DNA of 64,000 nt, from positions 8,035,001-8,099,000 of the forward strand of contig JAQPZY010001688.1 in assembly GCA_029931535.1 (NCBI GenBank), read 5' to 3'. Below, one piece after another: positions 24,421 to 37,404 of the stretch; position 1 is the first letter of the stretch, and every line of letters begins with the position of its first letter. This DNA is from Margaritifera margaritifera. Taxonomy: Eukaryota; Mollusca; Bivalvia; Unionida; Margaritiferidae. The position numbers were made by a program, and so were the translations under genes. The notes below the pieces were generated by a model. It searched no databases. It was not told the origin of the DNA and worked only from the letters and a program-made list of their open reading frames with translations.

Positions 24421-25490
24421 CCCTAGTGGGGAGGCCTACTGGTTCCTCTCCCCACAGTGGTTGTACTTGGCTCCTCTAAGAAATGAAAACCTTTTTGCAT
24501 GTTGACTTCTTTTGGTTCTAAAATTTTGGGATTTTTCACAACTCTGAAGAAGTTGCTTTTTAGTAATATTATATATACAATACTGTGATTTATTTTCTTT
24601 ATTATAAAATCTATTTTGGGGGGTTATTTCACGGCTGCTGAGAAGGAAGTGGCCCTGCCCCCCTCCCCCCAGTGGGGGTGGTTTTACCGCCTCTTCCCCC
24701 TTGCATTGTGTCTCCTCTTTCCCATATTTCTGTTATTAATTTATTATTAAGGTCCCTTGGACATGCCATAGTCGATTTATTCTATATTTGTGGAGTGCAG
24801 TTCTCTGCTATATTGCCAGCTTACCACATCTCTTCATTATATTTATTATGTAGCTTATTGTTTGTGCATATGTTGTATTATTATTGTTTATAGTATCTGT
24901 GTATAAAATATATTTTCCCTGGAAGTTTCCATATTGGTTCTTTATTCTATCCTGTAATATTTTCTTTCAATTTCCGTCTCCTTGCATTGCAATATGGTGT
25001 GTATCTTTGTATATAATACTTTTTTGCACAAGGGGCATAAAGGTATTTGCCATAGTATATGTCTCTTGAAAGATGTTTCCGCGGTTAGCCACACTTCATG
25101 TAGATATTAATATATCATGCTTTTTGTGACATTGATTTAATGGTTGCCTATTTTTTTCCATATTGGTATCCAGATCACGTGAATTTCTAAATTCTTCTTT
25201 GAGCCATATGTTTTTTATTTGTGTCATTATTTAGTAAGATATATATATTTGAATCCTTCTTTTCCGTCCATATGTTCTCTATATGTCTGTATTTGAAGAT
25301 AATATCTCTTATAAATTTTACCTGTCTTGGTGGTTCTATTAATTTCATCAATTTGTTATTTTTATATATCTCCGGATATATTATTTATATATATCTCCAA
25401 GTGCTTTGTAAAAAAAAGTCTTAGTGAGCTATTTTTTTTGGGGGGGGGGGGGGAAACTGGTTTGAGGTGGTTTCCTGAGCAAGGATCTGC
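24421..25490. other. No gene seen; T-rich, with a G run
   Basis: T-rich DNA with several short hydrophobic frames that are products of composition. A 14-base G run lies near 25,440. Confidence 0.4.
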
Positions 25491-25917
25491 ATTTTCTATC
25501 AACACTTATACCTATATAAAGTTTAGACACTTATGCCTATATATATAAAGTTTAGACACTTATGACTATATAAAGTTTGACAACTTGATATTTTCTATCA
25601 ACACTTATGCCTATATAAAGCTTAGACAACTTGATATTTTCTATCAACACTTATGCCTATATAAAGTTTAGACAACTTGATATTTTCTATCAACACTTAT
25701 GCCTATATAAAGTCTAGAGAACTTGATATTTTCTATCAACACTTATGCCTATATAAAGTTTAGACAACTTGATATTTTCTATCAACACTTATGCCTATAT
25801 AAAGTCTAGAGAACTTGATATTTTCTATCAACACTTATGCCTATATAAAGTTTAGACAACTTGATATTTTCTATCAACACTTATGCCTATATAAAGTTTA
25901 GACAACTTGATATTTTC
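25491..25917. repeat. 46-bp minisatellite, about 8-9 copies
   Basis: The unit runs ACTTGATATTTTCTATCAAC, then ACTTATGCCTATATAAAG and T-TAGA-A. The first copies are shortened; the later ones are almost identical, with two variants (TTTAGACA, TCTAGAGA) that appear to alternate. Confidence 0.92.
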
Positions 25918-26504
25918 ACCACTAAACTGAGCTCTTTATCACTTTCAAAAATTATTTATCGGATAATAATTTATTTCCTAAAAATAGAACACATTTAAGC
26001 AAATAATTCTGAGAATCAATGCCATAAATCCAGTGTCCTCTTTCTACTAAATATTACAAAATATTTCACAAATCATTCGCAAGAAATATTTGATTGAGAG
26101 GTAATGGTACCCAGCCATCTGCTCTACTTGCTTCCTCACACTTGTGAAGCAAGTGAGGGAGTGCAGGAAAGGGGAGGGTACCAGTTTACAATGGTCTATG
26201 TCAAATGTAAATATATTAAAAAAGCAGGAATTCATGAGAAAGTTTTGTACCTCTTTTTCAAGAGGGTATATGTGCTGGTAAATAATATTTATTATGCATG
26301 TATTAGGTACAATAGCTAAATATTTTGTTAAAAGTAATAAATATTATTATATATGTAGAAGAAATTTTTTGCAAATTGTCTGAAGTTTACACTGTAAAAC
26401 CTGTGGTAGCATTTCACCTGCATGTAAAAGTCAGGTCCCGTTTGTTTGGTCATTGTGGACAAAAATGGGGCATTTCTTATATAAAAAAATTAATTTCTAC
26501 CATT

Positions 26505-26960
26505 GGAAAATTATATTATAGTGTTTTTCTAATATTAGAAAATCAGTATTCTCTGATATTAGCAAATTGGTATTTTCTAACATTAGAAAATTGGTATTTT
26601 CTAATGTTAGAAATTGACCATTTTGAAATATTAGAGAATTATTTTCTAATATAAGAAAATCAATTTATATTAAAAGAAAATCATTATCTAATATTACAAA
26701 ATCAGACCTATTTTCTAATATTATAAAACTGGTATTTTCTATTAGAATATATTTATTTTTGTCTGTATAGCTTGCCAGCAAGACACTGTGGACAAAAAGG
26801 TAAATTTTCTAACGTTAGAAAATTCTTTTGGTAATATTAAAATAATTATTTTCTATTTGAAAATAAGAGTCAGTTTGTAATATTAGAAAATCACATGATA
26901 AAAGCTCATTTTCTAATATTGATTTTCTAATACTAAAAATGATTTTCTTATATTTCAACT
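26505..26960. repeat. Cluster of AT palindromes (TTTTCTAATATTAGAAAA type)
   Basis: More than a dozen full or half copies of the perfect palindrome TTTTCTAATATTAGAAAA or close variants occur in 450 bases, with more at 27,520-27,560. Spacing is irregular, so this is not a simple tandem repeat. Each could extrude a hairpin. Confidence 0.85.
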
Positions 26961-26989
26961 AGAGTGTAATTAACAGTTACACAGCTCAC

Positions 26990-27290
26990 CTCTATGAATC
27001 TTTTAGTAGCCCCCCATAGTAACTTTAAACATTTGTCATGCGGAAAAAAATTCAGACTAAACTGATCTTGGCAATGAAATGTTGGCCCCTTTTCTAATGA
27101 AAGTTTGATAATTCTAAGAAATAAACTTAAAAACAAAATTAAACAAAAGTCAGTGAAGCATGAAATGTGAATCACAGCGATCTACTTTTGCGATGAGGGC
27201 AAAATATTCATCAAGACACATCCCTCCACTAAGTTTCATGATTCCAGGCATAACAGTATTTATACAATGTGTAAAAAACCTGAGCAAAAT
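26990..27290. repeat. Repeat array A, further copy
   Basis: Contains CAGTGAAGCATGAAATGTGA, GATCTACTTTTGCGATGAGG, TCAAGACACATCCCTCCACT and AAGTTTCATGATTCCAG, the array A order seen at 13 kb. Confidence 0.6.
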
Positions 27291-27848
27291 AAAAAAAAAC
27301 ACTTAACCGAGAATGTACAACTAATGTACTTGTATGCACCAAGCTAGCCCCCTCTCTTCAAGGGGGTAGGTGCTATGAAGCCCACTCCAAACTGTCACCT
27401 AGGAAGAAAGAATGGTGAGATTCAGTAATGCTGTACATGTATATCTGTGAGGATACCGATGCTGACACTGGAGGTAGTACAAAGCTCTCCTTTACTTTGC
27501 AGAGGTGAGCTAAAATATGATTTTTTATTATTAGAAATTATTTTCTAATATTAAATAAAGATTGTTTAATACAAGAAGATGCTTATTTTTGTCCACAACA
27601 GCCTGCCACACATTTGAATATAACATAGTGCCCACTTATCTGTGTATAAAAGTCACAGGCTCATAAAAGCCAGTTTCTGTCAGTCCCAACCGGTGACCGT
27701 TATAGACATTTCTTATTTCTAATGCATCTTATTTTTTGGACAAGTGCAGACAATGGTCACATACTATAGAAAATGTACATAATGATGAAATATCCAGCAC
27801 AGCAGGTGAAACTACTCATGTATACATGAGCATTCATTTTTCAACACA

Positions 27849-28140
27849 AGCTGCCTGTTCTACTGATTTCAAGTTAAAAGCTTTAGATCCTGATCTGCAT
27901 ATAAATTAATAAACACAAGATCAGCTGCCTGCTGTACTGATTTCAAGAAAAAAGCTTTAAACTCTGATCTGAGATCAGCTGCCTGCTGTACTGATTTCAA
28001 GAAAAAAGCTTTAAACTCTGATCTGAGATCAGCTGCCTGCTGTACTGATTTCAAGAAAAAAGCTTTAAACTCTGATCTGAGATCAGCTGCCTGCTGTACT
28101 GATTTCAAGTAAAAAGCTTTAGAGTCTGATCTGCATATAC
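27849..28140. repeat. 54-bp minisatellite, about 5 copies
   Basis: The unit contains GCTGCCTGCTGTACTGATTT, CAAGAAAAAAGCTTTAAAC and TCTGATCTGAGATCA. Central copies are identical. The outer two share a variant end (GATCTGCATATA-ATTAATAAAC), which marks the borders. Divisible by three, hence a spurious KSVQQAADLRSEFKAFFL frame on the minus strand. Confidence 0.92.
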
Positions 28141-28711
28141 ATTAATAAACAGATGATCTGGGTCCATTTGATATGCCTTGGGGTGATAACAAATATAGAC
28201 AGTATTCTACATCCTTGGGTGGACATAATTTACACAGTTCAATGGAAATTCGCTCATGCAAAGGTGATATGTGGACTCTTAAAAAAATTATAAGCAAAAT
28301 GTTGATGCTAGATTGACAACATATGATGGAGGACAAAAATGTTGTGACATCCATGTCTTGTAGGGAAACAAGCATCAACAGTAGGAGCAAAGAATAATGA
28401 AAACATGTTAAATACATTATTTTTATTTGTACCTTTTATAAGCAAAACATTTTGGTATCTTAATTGTATTACAAAACACCTGGATTGCAATCTATAGTCT
28501 ACTCTCATTACTCTAACAAAATTCATCACAAAAGAAAGAAGGATAAACCCGACTGTCAGATAAACAAAAATGAGTTGATAACCATGAACTTCTATCTTCA
28601 TATAAAGAGCATGCAGATGGGCATTTTATTTGCATTTTATTTTACTAATCAGATATAAAAGGCAAAATACTACCATACAGGCCTTCAAATTTAAGTGGGA
28701 TAAACAAAAAA

Positions 28712-28886
28712 ATAATAATGAGATCATCAGGCATTACCTAACAAGTCAGTTGTGTCATATCATCATGAGGCATTACCTAACAAGTCAGTTGTGTCATATC
28801 ATCATGAGGCATTACCTAACAAGTCAGTTGTGACATATCATCATGAGGCATTACCTAACAAGTCTGTTGTGTCATATCATCATGAA
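28712..28886. repeat. 39-bp minisatellite, 4 copies
   Basis: The unit starts CATCATGAGGCATTACCTAA and continues CAAGTCAGTTGTGTCATAT. Copies are nearly identical. Confidence 0.92.
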
Positions 28887-29334
28887 AGAGAGAACAGCAT
28901 CAGATAAGTGAGTGGAAAACATAGCCAATCATTTCTAACAATTTCTGCATTATAGTATGAACAAAAGACTGTTAGATAAACATGGACTTTTAAGTAAACA
29001 AGAACTCCTGGTTCCCTCTTTTTTCAAGCCCACCATAAAGTTGAGTAGACTGTATATTACATAACTAGGGGAACAACAATATCCAAACAACTTTATTTAT
29101 GCTTAAATGTCTGAAAGTTAAACAGATATAATACTATGACATAAACAAACTCAAGCAGATTAAAATTTCAGTCTAAATTGAGCATACTTGTGTGCCCATT
29201 TTTTGCAATTGCAAATTTGATGAGAACTTCGATTTAATAACATGCTAAGACAATATGTAAATTTCATAAAGACTGGTTTATTTAATAACATGCCAAACAT
29301 GATCAATAACTTTTAAAAATGAATTATTACGCTG

Positions 29335-32322
29335 AATGTACATCATCACCTTAGTAATCTGCATAAAAATATAACCAACATAGTCACAACCTTAGTAATC
29401 TGCATAATAATCAAACCAACATAGTCACCACTTTAGTAATCTCTATAATAATAAACCCAACATAGTCACCACCTTAGTAATCTGTATAATAATCAAACAA
29501 AGATAGTCACCACTCAGTAATCTGTATAATAATCAAATCAACATAGTCACCACCTTAGTAATCTGCATAACATAGTCACCACCTTAGTAATCTGCATAAC
29601 AATCTAACATAGTCACCACCTTAGTAATCTGCATAATAATCAAACCAACATAGTCACCACCTTAGTAATCTGTATAATATTCAAACCAACAGTCACCACC
29701 TTAGTAATCTGTATAATAATCAACCAACATAGTCACCACCTCTCTATAATAATCAAACTAACATAGTCACCACCTTAATAATCTCTATAATAATCAAAGC
29801 AACATAGTCACCACCTCTCTATAATAATTAAACATAGTCACGACCTTAGTAACCTGAATAATAATCAAACCAACATAGTCACCACCTTAGTAATCTGTAT
29901 AATAATCAAACCAACAGTCACCACCTTAGTAATCTGTATAATATTCAAACCAACAGTCACCACCTTAGTAATCTGTATAAAAATCAAACCAACATAGTCA
30001 CCACCTCTCTATAATAATTAAACATAGTCACCACCTTAGTAATCTGTATAATAATCAAATCAACCTAGTCACCACCTTAGTAATCTGTATAATAATCAAA
30101 CCAACATAGTCACCACCTCTCTATAATAATTAAACATAGTCACCACCTTAGTAATCTGTATAATAATCAAATCAACCTAGTCACCACCTTAGTAATCTGT
30201 ATAATAATCAAACCAACAGTCACCACCTTAGTAATCTGTATAATAATCAACCAACATAGTCACCACCTCTCGATAATAATCAAACATAGTCACCACCTTA
30301 GTAATCTGTATAATAATCAAACCAACCTAGTTACCACCTTAGTAATCTGTATAATAATCAAACCAACATAGTCACCACCTATCTATAATAATTAAACAGT
30401 CACCACCTTAGTAATCTGTGTAATAATCAAACCAACCTAGTCACCATCTTAGTAATCTGTATAATAATCAAACCAACAGTCACCACCTTAGTAATCTGTA
30501 TAATAATCAACCAACATAGTCACCACCTCTCTATAATAATCAAACATAGTCACCACCTTAGTAACCTGTATAATAATCAAACCAACCTAGTTACCACCTT
30601 AGTAATCTGTATAATAATCGAACCAACCTAATCACCACCTTAGTAATCTGTATAATAATCAAACCAACAGTCACCACCTTAGTAATCTGTATAATAATCA
30701 AACCAACAGAGTCACCACCTTAGTAATCTGTATAATAATCAAACCAACAGTCACCACCTTAGTAATCTGTATAATAATCAAACCAACAGAGTCACCACCT
30801 TAGTAATCTGTATAATAATCAAACTAACATAGTCACCACCTTATTAACCTGAATGGTTATCAAACCAACATAGTCACCACCTTAGTAATCTGTATAATAA
30901 TCAAACCAACATAGTCACCACCTTAGTAATCTGTATAATAATCAAACCAACAGTCACCATCTTAGTAATCTGTATAATAATCAACCAACATAGTCACCAC
31001 CTCTCTATAATAATCAAACTAACAGTCACCACCTTAGTAATCTGTATAATAATCAAACCAACATAGTCACCACCTTAGTAATCTGTATAATAATCAAACC
31101 AACAGTCACCACCTTAGTAATCTGTATAATAATCAAACCAACAGAGTCACCACCTTAGTAATCTGTATAATAATCAAACCAACAGTCACCACCTTAGTAA
31201 TCTGTATAATAATCAACCAACATAGTCACCACCTCTCTATAATAATCAAACATAGTCACCACCTTAGTAATCTGTATAATAATCAAACCAACCTAGTTAG
31301 CACCTTAGTAATCTGTATAATAATCAAACCAACAGTCACCACCTTAGTAATCTGTATAATAATCAAACCAACAGAGTCACCACCTTAGTAATCTGTATAA
31401 TAATCAAACTAACATAGTCACCACCTTATTAACCTGAATGGTTATCAAACCAACATAGTCACCACCTTAGTAATCTGTATAATAATCAAACCAACATAGT
31501 CACCACCTTAGTAATCTGTATAATAATCAAACCAACAGTCACCATCTTAGTAATCTGTATAATAATCAACCAACATAGTCACCACCTCTCTATAATAATC
31601 AAACTAACAGTCACCACCTTAGTAATCTGTATAATAATCAAACCAACATAGTCACCACCTTAGTAATCTGTATAATAATCAAACCAACAGTCACCACCTT
31701 AGTAATCTGTATAATAATCAAACCAACAGAGTCACCACCTTAGTAATCTGTATAATAATCAAACCAACAGTCACCACCTTAGTAATCTGTATAATAATCA
31801 ACCAACATAGTCACCACCTCTCTATAATAATCAAACATAGTCACCACCTTAGTAATCTGTATAATAATCAAACCAACCTAGTTAGCACCTTAGTAATCTG
31901 TATAATAATCAAACCAACAGTCACCACCTTAGTAATCTGTATAATAATCAAACCAACAGAGTCACCACCTTAGTAATCTGTATAATATTCAAACTAACAT
32001 AGTCACCACCTTATTAACCTGAATGGTTATCAAACCAACATAGTCACCACCTTAGTAATCTGTATAATAATCAAACCAACATAGTCACCACCTTAGTAAT
32101 CTGTATAATAATCAAACCAACAGTCACCATCTTAGTAATCTGTATAATAATCAACCAACATAGTCACCACCTCTCTATAATAATCAAACTAACAGTCACC
32201 ACCTTAGTAATCTGTATAATAATAATACCAACATAATCACCACCTCTCTATAATAATCAAACAAACATAGTCACCACCTTAGTAATCTGTTCAATAATCA
32301 AACCAACATAGTCACCAGCACT
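29335..32322. repeat. 3-kb minisatellite with 585-bp higher-order repeat
   Basis: About 75 units of 30-41 bp built on ACCTTAGTAATCTGTATAAT, AATCAAACCAACATAGTCACC. Unit variants include a CTCTCTATAATAATCAAA type, a CAGTCACC type lacking ATAG, and a rare GAATGGTTATC type. In the right half these variants recur in a fixed order: GAATGGTTAT at 30,851, 31,436 and 32,021, and CAGTCACCAT at 30,951, 31,536 and 32,121, all exactly 585 bp apart. The left half is less regular. No coding sequence. Confidence 0.95.
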
Positions 32323-32804
32323 AACATTTCCTGAAAAAATATAACTCATTTAAAAGATCTGTTTGAAAAATCTATTAATTTATTTTGCCATGAGAAATCC
32401 AAAATGAAAACTCTGATATTCCAGCAACTATTTAATTCTAACAGATACCAGTATATCCTCAAAATCTTAGGTCCTATTCAACTGAAATTAAACCTTGAAA
32501 ACCTTGCATCAATTAACCATCATTACCCTTTGTTTTCAGACACCAACATGTCTAAAATCTTTGGAACAATGAAAATAATTCCCAACAAAACTATCATAAA
32601 ACTTAGGGTTGAGGTGGGTGGGGGATGAAAAACCACTATTTTGTTTCTTGAGTTGGGAGATTAATGATTGTGTTTGCAATATAGACATGACAAAATCAAA
32701 ATCTGTGTCGTCTATATATAATATGTCAGTAAATGAAGCTGGAGATAATCTGTCACAAATGCTGTGTCACATGATTGTCACACTGTATACAAGTTTAAAC
32801 TGTT

Positions 32805-33222
32805 ACAGTTAAATTAGTGGACTGAATAAAGACTGTTAAAACTGTTACAGTTTAATTAGTGGATTGAACAAAGACTGTCAAGACTGTTACAGTTTAATTA
32901 GTGGATTGAACAAAGACTGTCAACATTTTTATAGTTTAATTAGTGGATTGAACAAAGACTGTCAAAACTGTTACAGTTTAATTAGTGGATTTATCAAAGA
33001 CTGTCAAAACTGTTACAGTTTAATTAGTGGATTTATCAAAGACTGTCAAAACTGTTACAGTTTAATTAGTGGATTGATCAAAGACTGTCAAAACATTTAC
33101 AGTTTAATTAGTGGATTTATCAGAGACTGTAAAAACTGTTACAGTTTAATTAGTGGATAGATCCATGACTGTCAAAACATTTACAGTTTAATTAGTGGAT
33201 TGAACAAAGACTGTCAAAAACC
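32805..33222. repeat. 42-bp minisatellite, about 10 copies
   Basis: The unit reads GACTGTCAAAACTGTTACAG, TTTAATTAGTGGAT and TTATCAAA or TGAACAAA. Divisible by three, giving a spurious DCQNCYSLISG frame. Two diagnostic variants (TTGAAC, TTTATC) are grouped rather than mixed. Confidence 0.93.
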
Positions 33223-33224
33223 AC

Positions 33225-34955
33225 TGAAGCATTCATACTAAAAAATCCAAGAAATATTGCTTCCTTTATTCAAATTTTCTCTGTAAATGTATGTCTAGAG
33301 TATGGCTCACTGTGATGTGTGCCAACATTTTCATACACACTTAACAATTAGCCAATCAGCTCTTGCACTGTAACAGACCCTTGATAACAAAAGGTAACAT
33401 GTGGTGTCAATATGAGGTGTTATTGCAGAGTCTTCTTATTACAAATCAAATTTAATGCTCATATCTGAATATGGTGTCAACATATGGTGCAAGTGTTATT
33501 GCAGTGTATAATTATTACAAATAAAATTTCATGCTGATATCTGAATGGGTTAGCAGGGCAAAAATTAATCATGTTTGAGCATCTTGATCTGCATTTCTCT
33601 CTCTCCTGAACACAAATGAAGATATAAGTTTCAATAAAAAATATATAAAACTAACATCAGTTATCTAATGGAGAAGCATTACATTAACACGATTGATTAG
33701 AACAGGATTTTAAAAATTCTAAATGTCAGACATATGTAAAGGGAAATGAATCAGTAATCTACAAAACCAAGATTATTTTTCCTGGATTGATTAACAATAT
33801 CCATTAGATAAAGAGGCAAGTATATTCAAAGTATACTATTTCAAAAGGGATCATATGATTTACATTGAGTACCAACAATGTGACTGAAGAGAGATTGACC
33901 ATCTTAAACAGTTTTGACACTGTTTCTATAGGACAAATTCAAATGATTTTCAACGATTAATTGGGAATAAAAATGTTTGCATGCTCATTTTATCAATTTA
34001 TTTCTGTTTTACAAATGCTGTGCTCTTTCTCCAGGAAAATAAATAATTTCAAAATGGAACTTCTTACCACAACTGATACTTTACTTTTATTATGCCCATG
34101 AAATGATGTTAACTTGCAAATAATAATTATATATAATATCAAACTTAAAAAAGTCATTTTCAGATATTTTCCACATGATATACATGTAAAACTATTGTTG
34201 ATAATCTTAAAAAAGCAACAACTGACAGTCTTTTATAGACAGCATATGTCATTGTCATTTTCATTTTTCAATTATTGATTACTGTATTAAACTAAATTTC
34301 CTTTCTAATACTTAATGCAAACCGCAAACTGTAACTGATCTTATTTAGTGTGTCAAAATTTTGGGTTCAGGAAAAATTGCACATTATGAATGTCCAAAAA
34401 AGAATACCTTGAAGGAACTGATGCTCTACTGGCCAAAAAGAATTTCCAGGATTCCAAGATAAGAAAATTTATTTTGCTCTTTTATTCTTTTTAACTACGA
34501 AGTGTTAAAACCATATCTGATATTCTTGTAAAACTTCAACATACCAAATTTGGTAAAAAAAAATATTTTCGTACACGTTTAAGTTAACATTATCACAAGA
34601 TACTTGTATGTGCAGTACAAACTCCTTTGTCATGTACTTTTACCTTGAACATGATATCATGGATAGAAAATTACTGAACTTGTCTCAGACAACGTCAAGA
34701 TATTCCCACATGCTAGGTTTGGTTAAATCTATAAATTATATTTTTTTTAAAAAATGAATTTAAGTGGCATCATTGAAGGTATTCTTCAAGTATATCCATG
34801 AAATGGGTTTGATAAAAATACCTTCATACCTGTTTGTGTTAACAAACTGATAAGCCAGTATGGCTCAACCCCCCCCCCCCCCCCCCCCGAGTCAAAATTG
34901 TTGACCTTTAACTCAAACACAGAGTGCTGACCATCAACTTGTTCACTGGAATGCA
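33225..34955. other. No gene seen; poly-C tract
   Basis: AT-rich DNA. Near 33,395-33,540 a ~90-bp segment is repeated (TGGTGTCAA, GTTATTGCAG, TTACAAAT-AAATTT-ATGCT). An uninterrupted C run of about 19 bases lies near 34,870. Confidence 0.45.
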
Positions 34956-34959
34956 ATTA

Positions 34960-36165
34960 AATACAAAGTCTGGTCAAATCTGACATCATAAGAAGTCCCT
35001 TAGTAAAAGCCCTATGTCTATACAACTGTCCATTCAGGAGAAGTAGTTATACAAATTGTTTTTAGATGGCCACTGTAGTGGCCATACTGGCTGTAAGATT
35101 GGTACCATTCTAATTTAGGACCAACTTTTGATATCATAAAAAGTCTTTTAGAGAAAACCCCTGGTCAATATGACCATCTTTTCATGAGGAATAGCAATAA
35201 CAAGATTTTTAAAATTACCTCGATGGTGGTCATTAGATTGGTACCAGTTTCATTTAGAATCAACCAGATATCATAAAAAATCTTTTAGTGAAAACTTCAT
35301 GACCATATGACCTTCCATTCATGAGAAGAGATAACAAGAATTTCAATATCGCAGCTGCAGTGACAATTTTGTATGTCAGATTGGCACCATTTTTATTTAG
35401 GGCAAACTAGACATTAGAAATAGTCTTTTCATGAAAACCCTATGTTGCTTAGAAGTACTAATAAGATTTTCAAGATGGCTACTATAGTAGCCATATTGGC
35501 TGTCTGAGCGGCACCGTTTTCATTTAGGACCAAAAAGACGTCATAAGAAATCTTTCAGTGAAAACCCCCTGTTGATATGAAGATCTGCTCAGGAAGAATA
35601 GCAACAATATTTTCAAGATGGCCACTTTGCCATATTGGATGTCAGATTGGCACCATTTTGATCTAAGACCATCTAGATTGGCACCATTTTGATCCAAGTC
35701 CATCTAGAACTCACAAGACATGTTTTAGTAAAACTTTATGTCAATATGACCATCATTCATGAGGAACAGCAATAACAAGATTTACAAGATGGTCACAGTG
35801 CTGGCCATACTGTATGTCAGATCAGCACCATTTTGATCTAGGATCAACCAAACATCACAAGAAGTCTTTAAGTGAAAACCCCATGTTGATATGACCATCT
35901 GTTCAGGAAGAATAGTAATAACAAGGTTTCCAAGATGGCCACTGTGGCAGCTATACTGGATGTACAAGGGGCACCATTTTCATTTAGTACCAACTAGACC
36001 TTGGGATGAATGTGTGTGTAAAGTTTCATTGTAATCCTCTGAGTAGTTTAGGAGGAATAGTGAAAACAAACTTGTACTAACATATGACAGATGGACTGTG
36101 GATGGACAATGGATGACAGGCCATCACATAAGCTCTTCTGGTCTATGACCAGTAAAGCTAAAATT
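34960..36165. repeat. Dispersed mollusc-type repeat array B, second block
   Basis: Seven or so loose copies of the ~155-bp unit described at 15,931. Phrases include TTGGCACCATTTTGATCTA, CATCATAAGAAGTC, GTGAAAACCCCATGTTGATA, GGAAGAATAGCAATAACAAG and CAAGATGGCCACTGT. It ends with ACTTGTACTAACATATGACA and CTCTTCTGGTCTATGACCAG, matching the end of the first block. Confidence 0.75.
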
Positions 36166-36535
36166 TGTTCAGACAAAAAAAAAAGGTGCCCAAAACTTAG
36201 GGTAAAAACTGTAAAATTGTCACCATTGACTTAAGCAAGTAATGGTCTCCAGAAATGTATGCTAAATTGTGCATATATTTCTGATAGTATTCTTCAACCT
36301 TGCAATAAGAATAGTAGAACATATTTCCAAGTTAGGACGAACAACATTTCTCCCCTAACATGTTGAATGGCAAAAATGAATATTTATCAGGAAAGAAGTG
36401 GTCATGCCTTGTACTTAAAGTCCCATTTTGTTGAGATGGATATAATTTCAAAGGCAGAGCAGTGTCAAGAACTTGCTAGGGGAGGTAACTCTTCACATTC
36501 AGTACAGGAGAGGTAATTCTAATCACCATTCTGTG

Positions 36536-36738
36536 CTACCTCCTGTTTATTCTGTTCTGCTGAAGCATCTGACTTTGTGGGCGAGTTTGAGTTTGACCTA
36601 AAATAAGGGATCCTCTCCCAATAGCTGAGGGTTGTCCTGACCCTCTGATATGACCTTGAGGAAATTGCGGGGTCATGCCCCTTCCCCCAGGAATCTGGGG
36701 TTGTGGAGGCCTCTGCTGGTTGTATGGCTGGCCATTAC
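36536..36738 (-). CDS. NABP: SOSS complex subunit B (NABP), last coding exon
   Basis: Terminal coding exon. The acceptor (ATGTGTTTTGCAG) precedes GTAATGGCC; the first two bases complete a glycine codon begun in the previous exon (phase 1). It encodes NGQPYNQQRPPQPQIPGGRG and a Gly/Gln/Pro/Arg-rich tail ending MLQQNRINRR before TAG at 36,536. This disordered, basic C-terminus is typical of the family: the human proteins also end in a Pro/Gly/Ser-rich tail with a basic end. No confident poly(A) signal was found downstream (lower coordinates), where repeat array B begins within about 370 bases. Tail sequence evolves fast, so identity rests mainly on the upstream exons. Confidence 0.85.
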
Positions 36739-36877
36739 CTGCAAAACACATATCACATAACATTAGCATTTACAGAGTTGTACATATAATATCAAGTTAT
36801 AACAATGGTGTGAAGGAGTGATATAATCAGTTACATATTAGTTTACAAGGGGTGTACAGAATGTTATGACTGCCTTA

Positions 36878-37000
36878 AACCCTATATATTGTTTAATTAA
36901 AACATAATATATTGTTTAATTATAACCCCATATATTGTTTAATTAAAACATAATATATTGTTTAATTAAAACCCCATATATTGTTTAATTAAAACGTAAC
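36878..37000. repeat. AT-rich tandem repeat, 5 copies
   Basis: Repeats of TATATTGTTTAATTAAAAC with alternating AATA or CCCA joints, in the first intron (from the 3' end) of NABP. Confidence 0.85.
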
Positions 37001-37404
37001 CTTCTTTTGTGGGACTATTTCCACTGATAACAAACCAGGAACTCATTTCTATAAATAAAAAAATCATTTCATATATTTGAATCATAAATTATATAACTGC
37101 ATTTTAAATTTTGAGGCAGATGTTATCTGCCATTTTGTTTTACCTAGTTGCTAGAATAATATTTTAACAGAAATACTGGATTTTATAGCTTGATAATTGA
37201 CCAATCATACTCCCAAGAATTTTCTTTAGGTAATACCAACCAACATCATGCAGCAATGCTACTGAGTGATACAAAAGTCTTCTTAGTTGTGTGATAAAAA
37301 ACCTTTTGTACTCTTGTCCATCATTCAGAAATAATTATGAAGTTTGTTAATGAATATAATATGCCTACTGCAGTTTGTGGTAAATTATTCAACTCATTTT
37401 ATTC

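Noticed and set aside
29335..32322. CRISPR-like array
   Set aside because: Repeats adjoin without unique spacers and the genome is clearly animal; it is a minisatellite.
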